NCBI GenBank assembly: GCA_014534415.1
Contig: JACVRM010000048.1
Coordinates: forward strand, 1 to 12,657
Length of the DNA stretch: 12,657 bases
Direction of reading: 5' to 3'
Source: Thermoleophilia bacterium
Lineage (GTDB): Bacteria; Actinomycetota; Thermoleophilia; Gaiellales; Gaiellaceae
Below are positions 6,561 through 11,730 of the stretch, one piece after another (the stretch's first letter is position 1; the number at the start of each line of letters is the position of its first letter). Below the pieces are notes generated by a model that had not been told where the DNA came from, did not search any database, and was given only the letters and a program-made list of their open reading frames with translations. The position numbers and the translations under genes are program-made.

Positions 6561-6713
6561 GCACATAGGCGAGCGGTCAAGGGAACCCGGTGCAAGTCCG
6601 GGACGGTCCCGCCGCTGTGAGGGGAGACGCCTCCGCTCCGGAATGCCACTGGCCCGCGGGCCGGGAAGGCGGCGCAGAGGGGAGCCCCGAGTCAGAAGAC
6701 CTGCTGCTCGCCG
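6561..6713 (+). promoter_or_regulatory. Cobalamin (vitamin B12) riboswitch
   Basis: The classic conserved blocks are present in order: AAGGGAACCCGG then TGCAAGTCCGGGACGGTCCC and GCCGCTGTGA (6579-6620), GCCACTG (6645-6651), GGGAAGGC (6663-6670), and the B12 box GAGTCAGAAGACCTGC (6689-6704). A closing stem pairs GGCGAGC (6568-6574) with GCTCGCC (6706-6712). Family knowledge: adenosyl- or other cobalamins bind and switch off the downstream genes. The element ends about 20 nt before the Shine-Dalgarno of the first gene and no terminator hairpin with a T-tract follows. Control is therefore probably at translation initiation, which is inference. It makes the six genes that follow a B12-repressed operon. 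Confidence 0.96.
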
Positions 6714-6731
6714 GGCCACCGAACCCCTCGC

Positions 6732-6740
6732 GGAAGGAGG
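6732..6740 (+). promoter_or_regulatory. Strong Shine-Dalgarno of the riboswitch operon
   Basis: GGAAGGAGG lies 4 nt before the GTG at 6745. CCTCC at 6630-6634 inside the riboswitch, or CCCCTCG at 6724-6730, could pair with it in the bound state; neither pairing is demonstrated. Confidence 0.8.
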
Positions 6741-6744
6741 ATTC

Positions 6745-7341
6745 GTGCAACGCACCTTGCTCGTCTCGCTTGGGCTCCTTGCCCTGGCGCTCTCTCTCGT
6801 GCCTGCGGCGCTCGCCGCGCGCGTCCATGTCCGCGTCGAAGGCAAGACGCAGACGATCTGGGGCGCCGCGGAGCCACGCTTCGAGGCGGGGGCGACGCCG
6901 CTCGCCGCCCTCGAGGCGGCCAGCCTGCTCGGCGAGTTCTACTACCACGTCACTCCGCTCGTATTCGGCCCCTACGTCGACCAGATCGGCCGCTACCAGG
7001 CCGAGGGCACGAGCGGCTGGGTGTTCAAGGTCAACGGCGCCTCGCCGCCCATAGGCGCCGACCAGCTTGAGTTGAAGGACGGAGACCGCGTGCTCTGGTA
7101 CTGGGCCACGTTCGGGCCGGCCGGCGGGCCGGAGACGCTGTCTCTACGCCGGCTCAAGCCCAGGTGCTACGCGGTCGCCGCGCACAACGACGCCGGAGCG
7201 TCGCGGCCCGCCGCAGGAGCCGTCCTGCACGTCGACGGCAGACGGGTGAGGACGCGGGCCGGTCGGGGCTGCGTGGGCAAGCACCGCGGCCTCGTTCGCG
7301 CCACGCTGGCCGGCACGGTTCGGTCGAACGCGGTGGCGTGA
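6745..7341 (+). CDS. Secreted DUF4430 (transcobalamin C-terminal-like) protein
   Basis: A 198-residue exported protein, first gene under the B12 riboswitch. A signal peptide covers 1-24 (hydrophobic core 5-20, cleavage likely after ALA). Residues about 26-122 form a DUF4430-type domain: an N-terminal beta strand (RVHVRVEG), PLAALEAASLLG (52-63), GTSGWVFKVNG (88-98) and ADQLELKDGDRVLWYW (105-120). This is the fold of the beta domain of transcobalamin and intrinsic factor. Residues about 130-198 look like a small Ig-like or carboxypeptidase-regulatory-like beta domain with one cysteine pair (C141, C176) that could form a disulfide. There is no lipobox and no C-terminal anchor, so it should be free or held by a partner. 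Likely role: part of an extracellular cobalamin-binding complex (inference from riboswitch, fold and neighbours). The GTG start is fixed by the Shine-Dalgarno and signal peptide. Confidence 0.85.
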   Translation: MQRTLLVSLGLLALALSLVPAALAARVHVRVEGKTQTIWGAAEPRFEAGATPLAALEAASLLGEFYYHVTPLVFGPYVDQIGRYQAEGTSGWVFKVNGASPPIGADQLELKDGDRVLWYWATFGPAGGPETLSLRRLKPRCYAVAAHNDAGASRPAAGAVLHVDGRRVRTRAGRGCVGKHRGLVRATLAGTVRSNAVA

Positions 7342-8036
7342 TCCGCCGCGCCGCCGCGCTTCTCGTCTGCCTGGTCGTCGCCGGCTGCGGCGGCGATGCC
7401 GAGCAGCGCGGCACCGCGGAGCTCTGGATCACGCGCGACCGCGGTTCGGAGGTGCTGAGGACGGCGACCACGGCGGCCGGGATCTCCGCGATGGAGGCGC
7501 TGGACCGTGTCGCCGAGGTCGAGACGCGCTACGGCGGCCGGTACGTCCAGGGAATCGACGGTCTAGAGGGCAGCCTCACCGGCCGACGCGACTGGTTCTA
7601 CTTCGTGAACGGCTACGAGGGCGACCGCAGTGCAGCCGACTACCAGCTCCACGACGGCGACGTCCTCTGGTTCGACTACCGCCGCTGGGAGCGGCCGGGC
7701 GAGGCCCGCCTCGTGGTGGGCGCGTTTCCCGAGCCGTTCCTCCACGGCTACGCGGGCAGGCGCCGCCACGCGGCGGTTCGCTTCTTGCCGGGACTCGAGC
7801 AGACGGCGCGCGCAGTGGGCAAGGTGGTGCGTGCCGACTCCGTCGAGCCGGCGTCCGTTGCCGCGCCCGCCGGCGCGAACATCCTCTACGTCCGGCCCGG
7901 GGCAGGCGAGCTCTCGGCGGCGTTCTGCGAGGGCGGCTCGGCGGGCGACCCGGTCTGCTTCACGGCCCTCGGCGTTGCCGCACGGCTCGCCCGGCAGCCG
8001 GCGCTGCTCCGGTTTCGCTACGAGGCGCGAGGATGA
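7338..8036 (+). CDS. DUF4430 lipoprotein, putative cobalamin-capture component
   Basis: A 232-residue predicted lipoprotein. Basic n-region (RR), hydrophobic core and lipobox VVAGC place the lipidated cysteine at residue 17. A DUF4430-like domain spans about 25-117: GTAELWITRD, SAMEALDRVAEV, DWFYFVNG (85-92) and ADYQLHDGDVLWFDY (100-114). The ADY...DGD ending resembles the end of the transcobalamin beta domain as I remember it. A second region (about 122-232) is unlike the first protein's tail: it has FLPGLEQTARAVG, then a strand-rich part with two cysteines (C197, C207). I do not recognise that region. The GTG start overlaps the previous stop (GTGA) and the end overlaps the EcfT start (ATGA), so it sits inside a coupled operon. 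It could anchor the barrel protein and the ligand near the importer. Function is inference; the two-domain layout and lipobox are directly visible. Confidence 0.85.
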   Translation: MIRRAAALLVCLVVAGCGGDAEQRGTAELWITRDRGSEVLRTATTAAGISAMEALDRVAEVETRYGGRYVQGIDGLEGSLTGRRDWFYFVNGYEGDRSAADYQLHDGDVLWFDYRRWERPGEARLVVGAFPEPFLHGYAGRRRHAAVRFLPGLEQTARAVGKVVRADSVEPASVAAPAGANILYVRPGAGELSAAFCEGGSAGDPVCFTALGVAARLARQPALLRFRYEARG

Positions 8037-8725
8037 GCGCCACGGCGGGGCTGGCCGCGCTCGCCGCGCTCGCCGCCGCCGCGCTCGCTGCGGAGCGGCA
8101 CCTGACCGTGGCGGTTCTCGCCCTCTTGCTGCTGGCGGTCTGCGCTCGCGCTCCGCGCTGGCCGGTCTACGTCGCCGGTGCGCTCATTCCGGCCGGCTTC
8201 CTGCTTCTCGTCTCTCCCGTCGTCGGCAACGTCGGCTACGACGAGCTCTGGCAGGGGCCGCGTGTGCCGGTGCTCGGCGAGCTCGATGTCACGTCGGAGG
8301 AACTCGAGCTCGCGGCGCTCCAGGCGCTCCGCCTCGCGGCCGTGGGGCTGGCGTTCGCGGCGTATGCGGTGCTCCTCGACCACGACCGGCTGGTGCAGGC
8401 GGCGCGGTTTGCCCGGCGCTCCGTCCTCGCGGTCGCCCTCGCGACGAGGCTCGTGCCCACACTGGAGCGCGACGCGCGCGGCTACGCCGAGGCGCTGCGC
8501 GGGCGCGGCGTGTACGTCGACGGCGTCCGCGGCCGCGCGACACTGCTCGCCCCGCTCGCCGCGGGTGCGCTCGAACGGGCGCTCAATCTCGCGGAGGCGA
8601 TGGAGGCGCGCGGCTACGGAGGCGCCCAGCCGACGCGGCTGCCGCGAACTCCGTGGACGCCGCGCGACCGCGCGCTGGTCGGCGCCGCCGCTGGCCTGAC
8701 GATCCTGGCGTTCCTGTGGCTGTAG
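8033..8725 (+). CDS. ecfT: EcfT/CbiQ-type transmembrane protein of an ECF importer
   Basis: A 230-residue membrane protein. Hydrophobic segments lie at about 3-20, 25-38, 44-65, 98-116 and 212-229. The two cytoplasmic coupling helices end in the family's Ala-Arg-Gly type motifs: EALRGRGV (153-160) and MEARGYG (190-196). These dock onto the two EcfA ATPase domains. It transmits ATP-driven motion to the S component. The ATG overlaps the preceding stop (ATGA), and the 3' end overlaps the ATPase gene by 10 nt. The first coupling motif is RGR rather than a strict ARG, a common variation. Because S, A and T genes sit together, this looks like a dedicated (group I) ECF transporter rather than a shared module. 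Confidence 0.9.
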   Translation: MSATAGLAALAALAAAALAAERHLTVAVLALLLLAVCARAPRWPVYVAGALIPAGFLLLVSPVVGNVGYDELWQGPRVPVLGELDVTSEELELAALQALRLAAVGLAFAAYAVLLDHDRLVQAARFARRSVLAVALATRLVPTLERDARGYAEALRGRGVYVDGVRGRATLLAPLAAGALERALNLAEAMEARGYGGAQPTRLPRTPWTPRDRALVGAAAGLTILAFLWL

Positions 8726-10107
8726 CGCGCGCAGAGCGGCTCACGTTTGCCTATCCGGGCGCGCTACGGCCGTCGCTCTGCGACGTCTCACTCACGATCG
8801 AAGCCGGCGAGCGCGTTCTGCTGCTCGGCCCATCCGGGTCGGGCAAGTCGACGCTGCTTCGTGCGTTCGCGGGCCTCGTCCCGCACTTCCATGGCGGGCG
8901 GTTCGCAGGTCGCGTCGAGGTCGGAGGACTCGACACGCGGACGAGCCGACCGGCGGCGCTCGCCGGCACAGTCGCGACGGTGTTTCAGAACCCCGAGGAG
9001 CAGGTGGTGATGACGCGCGTCGCCGCGGAGGTCGCGTTCGGTCTGGAGAACCTCGGCGTCGAGCCGTCGTCGATCGCGGCACGCGCGCGCGAGGCGCTCG
9101 CGGCTGTCGGCGCACAGGATCTCGCCGAGCGGCGGACTTTCGAGCTGTCGGCCGGTGAACTCCAGCGTGTCTGCCTCGCGTCCGCGCTCGCGCTCGAGCC
9201 GAGTGTTCTCCTGCTCGACGAGCCGACCTCGCAGCTCGACCCCGCCGCCGCCGACGCGTTCCTCGAGCGCGCGTGTGGCGGCCGTGCGGCAGTCGTTCTC
9301 GCCGAGCAGCGCGCGGAGCTGCCGCTCGACCTGTGTGACCGGGTCGTCTTCCTCGAGGCGGGCCGGATCGTGCTCGACGCGCCGCGCGACGAGGCGCTCG
9401 CGTGGCTCGGGGCGGAACGGAGCTCGTGGCTGTCAGCCACTAACTCCGTCGCGGCGGGCGCGTTCGAGCACGAGCGCGGCGCGCTCGTATGCCGCGCCAC
9501 GCGGGTGTCCCTTGCGTTCGGTGAGCGGTTGGCGGTCGACCGGGCCGACCTGGAGCTCCGGCGCGGCGAGGTCGTCGCGTTGACGGGCCCGAACGGATCG
9601 GGGAAGACGACGCTGGCGAAGCTGGCGGCCGGACTGCTCGAGCCTGACGCGGGCGAGATCGTGCGTACCGGGCGCGTCTCCTACCTGGCACAGGATCCCG
9701 GCCGCTACGTCGTCTGTGAGCGCGCCGACCAGGAGGTCGCGCTCGGCGTCGACGGCGACCTGGACCGGGCGCGGGCCGCACTCGCCGCGGTCGGCCTCGC
9801 CGGGTTCGAGGATCGCCACCCTCGCGATCTCTCCACGGGCGAGCGTGAACGGCTGGCGCTCGCGGCTGTGCTCGTCACTGCGCCGGACGTGCTGATTCTC
9901 GACGAGCCGACCCGCGGCGTCGATCCGGTGCGGAAGGAGCAGCTCGCCGCGCTGATTCGCGGCGGGCGCGCTCGCCGGGCGACGCTCGTCGTAACGCACG
10001 ACCGGCTCTTCGCCGAGCACGTCGCCGATCGTGAGCTCTCGTTCCACGATGGGGCTCTGGTTCCGGGACACCGTCGCGGGACCAGGTCCCTGGCCATGGA
10101 TGGTTAA
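8716..10107 (+). CDS. ecfA: Fused double EcfA ATPase of the ECF importer
   Basis: A 463-residue protein with two ABC ATPase domains in one chain. Domain 1 (about 3-230): Walker A GPSGSGKST (38-46), Q-loop Q91, signature LSAGE (144-148), Walker B VLLLDE (164-169), D-loop SQLD. Domain 2 (about 257-455): Walker A GPNGSGKTT (291-299), Q326, signature LSTGE (372-376), Walker B VLILDE (392-397), switch VTHD with H428. In domain 1 the switch position reads LAEQRAE, so Gln198 stands where the usual His (as in EHR) is expected; the two ATP sites may be unequal. It powers the EcfT/S-component pair on the cytoplasmic face. The GTG at 8716 overlaps ecfT by 10 nt and starts right at the first beta strand. 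The frame is open far upstream through ecfT, but that part is shadow. Confidence 0.93.
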   Translation: MAVARAERLTFAYPGALRPSLCDVSLTIEAGERVLLLGPSGSGKSTLLRAFAGLVPHFHGGRFAGRVEVGGLDTRTSRPAALAGTVATVFQNPEEQVVMTRVAAEVAFGLENLGVEPSSIAARAREALAAVGAQDLAERRTFELSAGELQRVCLASALALEPSVLLLDEPTSQLDPAAADAFLERACGGRAAVVLAEQRAELPLDLCDRVVFLEAGRIVLDAPRDEALAWLGAERSSWLSATNSVAAGAFEHERGALVCRATRVSLAFGERLAVDRADLELRRGEVVALTGPNGSGKTTLAKLAAGLLEPDAGEIVRTGRVSYLAQDPGRYVVCERADQEVALGVDGDLDRARAALAAVGLAGFEDRHPRDLSTGERERLALAAVLVTAPDVLILDEPTRGVDPVRKEQLAALIRGGRARRATLVVTHDRLFAEHVADRELSFHDGALVPGHRRGTRSLAMDG

Positions 10108-10774
10108 GACGGTCTGGATAGTCGCCGCCGCGGCCGCCTTCGGCGCCGCCGCGTGGGCCGCGCTGTCGCCGGGACGGGCCGGCCTCGCGCTGCTCCTTGC
10201 CGCGCTGTCGCTGCTCGTCGCCGGCGCCGCCTGGCTCGAAGCGGGACCCGATTCCGCGAAGGAGATCGCGCTGGTTGCGACGCTCGCCGCCGTCGCCGCC
10301 GCCGGCCGCGTGCTCTTCGCGGCCGTGCCCGGCGTCCAGCCGCTGACGGTCACCGCGGTGGCCGCCGGCGCTGCGCTCGGCGCTCGTGCCGGTGCGGCGG
10401 TCGGAGCGATCGGCGCGCTGGTGTCGAACTTCTTCCTCGGGCAGGGGGTGTGGACGCCGTGGCAGATGCTCGGCTGGGGCGCGTGCGGCGCGGCCGGCGC
10501 GCTCCTCGCGCCGCTGCTGCGGCGCCGGCTGCCCTTCGCGCTCGCGTGCTGCGCGCTCGGCTTCGCGTTCTCGAGCTTCATGGATCTATGGCTGTGGTGG
10601 AGCTTCTGGCCGCACACCGGGGCCGCGCTCGTGAGCGTCTTCTCCGCCGGCGTCTGGTTCAGCGCGGCACATGCGGCCGGGAACGTCGCGATCGCCCTCG
10701 CTGCCGGCCCCGAGCTGCGCCGGATGGTCGAGCGCTACGGTCGCCGCCTGCGCACGGAGGTCGTCGCCGCGTGA
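10100..10774 (+). CDS. ECF transporter S component (substrate-binding membrane protein), probably for a corrinoid
   Basis: A 224-residue membrane protein with six or so hydrophobic helices (about 5-22, 28-46, 56-75, 82-104, 122-139 and 146-200). The conserved-looking stretch SNFFLGQGVWTPWQMLGWG (109-127) resembles actinobacterial proteins annotated as ECF S components. S components carry the substrate pocket and topple in the membrane to deliver substrate. The riboswitch suggests cobalamin or a corrinoid precursor, so it would be a functional counterpart of CbrT; direct homology to CbrT is not claimed. Start: the ATG at 10100 overlaps the ATPase stop by 8 nt. ATGs upstream in the same frame (10031, 10049) would add a polar, non-membrane tail within the ATPase gene and are less likely. 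The stop overlaps the next GTG (GTGA). Confidence 0.8.
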   Translation: MVKTVWIVAAAAAFGAAAWAALSPGRAGLALLLAALSLLVAGAAWLEAGPDSAKEIALVATLAAVAAAGRVLFAAVPGVQPLTVTAVAAGAALGARAGAAVGAIGALVSNFFLGQGVWTPWQMLGWGACGAAGALLAPLLRRRLPFALACCALGFAFSSFMDLWLWWSFWPHTGAALVSVFSAGVWFSAAHAAGNVAIALAAGPELRRMVERYGRRLRTEVVAA

Positions 10775-11601
10775 AGGCGCTGGCGGTCATGGCGGCGGCG
10801 GTAGCACTCGCCGTCCCAGCCCGGCTCACCCCGCTCGAGGCGGCCGCCGCGTACATCGCAACGCGGCAGCAGACGGACGGCGGCTTCGCGGAGCGGGACC
10901 GCTCCGATCCATCGCTGACCGCGTGGGCCGTGCTCGCGCTGCGGGCCGCCCGCAGCGATCGGGTGGATTCGCGGCGAGTCGTGGCGTACCTGCGCGAGCA
11001 GCCGTATCCGACCGCGAACGACCTCGCGCTCCGAGTGCTCGCCCTCGATGCGCTCGGTGAGGAGACCCGCGCGCTCGCCGACCGGCTGGCGGGGCTGCGG
11101 CGTGCCGACGGTCGGATCGGCCCGCTGGTCAACTCCACGGCGTGGAGCGTCATCGCGTTGCGCACGGTCGGCCGCGCAGCGCCGGCGACGTCGGTTCGTT
11201 ACCTCCTCACCCGCCAGCACCGAAGCGGCGGCTGGTCGTGGGCTCCTCAGGGTGCACCCGACTCGAACGACACGGCGGCGGTCGTGCAGGCCTTGCGCGC
11301 CGCCGGCGTGCGCGGTCGTCCCATCGGTCGCGCCCTGGCGTATCTGCGGCGTCTCCAGGCGCACTCCGGCGGCTTCCGGCTGCTGCCCGGGCGCGAGCCC
11401 GACGCGCAGTCGACCGCGTGGGCGATCCAGGCCTTCCTCGCCGCCGGGCAGCGGCCGCCCAGGGGCGCCCACAGGTTCCTGCTCTCGCTCTACCGCGGCG
11501 ACGGAACGTTCCGCTACTCGCGCCGTTACGTGGCGACGCCGGCGATCGTGACGGCGCAGGTCGTCCCGGCGCTCGCCGGCACGCCGTTCCCGCTCCGTTA
11601 G
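10771..11601 (+). CDS. Secreted six-repeat alpha/alpha-barrel protein (prenyltransferase/squalene-cyclase fold), transcobalamin alpha-domain-like
   Basis: A 276-residue exported protein. A short signal peptide covers about 1-17 (VKALAVMAAAVALAVPA). Six helical-hairpin repeats follow: AYIATRQQTDGGF...TAWAVLALRAA (27-60), VVAYLREQ...LALRVLALDALG (70-96), LAGLRRADGRIG...TAWSVIALRTVG (107-134), VRYLLTRQHRSGGW...TAAVVQALRAAG (142-179), LAYLRRLQAHSGGF...TAWAIQAFLAAG (189-226) and HRFLLSLYRGDGTF...VTAQVVPALAG (234-270). Six repeats make a closed alpha6/alpha6 barrel. The DxDD of squalene-hopene-type cyclases and the zinc ligands of prenyltransferases are not seen, so an enzyme role is unlikely. The same barrel is the alpha domain of transcobalamin and intrinsic factor. 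As last gene of a B12-riboswitch operon with two DUF4430 proteins, it is the probable partner that closes over the ligand (inference). No membrane anchor. The GTG start overlaps the previous stop. Confidence 0.85.
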   Translation: MKALAVMAAAVALAVPARLTPLEAAAAYIATRQQTDGGFAERDRSDPSLTAWAVLALRAARSDRVDSRRVVAYLREQPYPTANDLALRVLALDALGEETRALADRLAGLRRADGRIGPLVNSTAWSVIALRTVGRAAPATSVRYLLTRQHRSGGWSWAPQGAPDSNDTAAVVQALRAAGVRGRPIGRALAYLRRLQAHSGGFRLLPGREPDAQSTAWAIQAFLAAGQRPPRGAHRFLLSLYRGDGTFRYSRRYVATPAIVTAQVVPALAGTPFPLR

Positions 11602-11730
11602 GCCGCGGCTGGGCGAGACCGCCGTTCGATGCCGGCTGCCACCTCGATGCCCATGCGGCGACGCTACGAGGTCTGACCCCCCAACTGCGTCTTCGAGCGC
11701 CCGCCCGGGCCGCCGCTACGATCGAACGCG
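11602..11730. other. Intergenic region between the B12 operon and the helicase gene
   Basis: These 129 bases hold no convincing terminator for the B12 operon. Visible items are the palindrome GCCGCGGC (11603-11610), a GGTC-T-GACC inverted repeat running into a C-tract (11670-11682), a minus-strand TAGCGT six nt before a possible 18-codon ORF (11598-11654), and a -10-like TACGAT for the helicase. Confidence 0.6.
11717..11722 (+). promoter_or_regulatory. Putative -10 element of the helicase gene
   Basis: TACGAT lies 8 nt before the ATG at 11731, so the mRNA would start at or within one or two bases of the start codon. There is no Shine-Dalgarno here. No clear -35 is seen. Confidence 0.45.

Noticed and set aside
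6568..6580. TTGACC on the minus strand as a -35 for VanZ
   Set aside because: The spacing to TAGCAT is 23 nt, too long for a normal promoter.
7630..8715. Upstream extension of the EcfA frame
   Set aside because: It overlaps the lipoprotein and EcfT genes in another frame and is low complexity. ABC homology begins at 8716.
10079..10091. GGGACCAGGTCCC palindrome near the end of the ATPase gene
   Set aside because: It lies inside coding sequence with no loop of useful size, no T-tract and no gap in the operon, so a terminator or operator is not supported.
9433..10617. A 394-codon minus-strand frame opposite the ATPase and S component
   Set aside because: No recognisable domain and typical antisense composition. 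The plus strand is fully explained by overlapping real genes.
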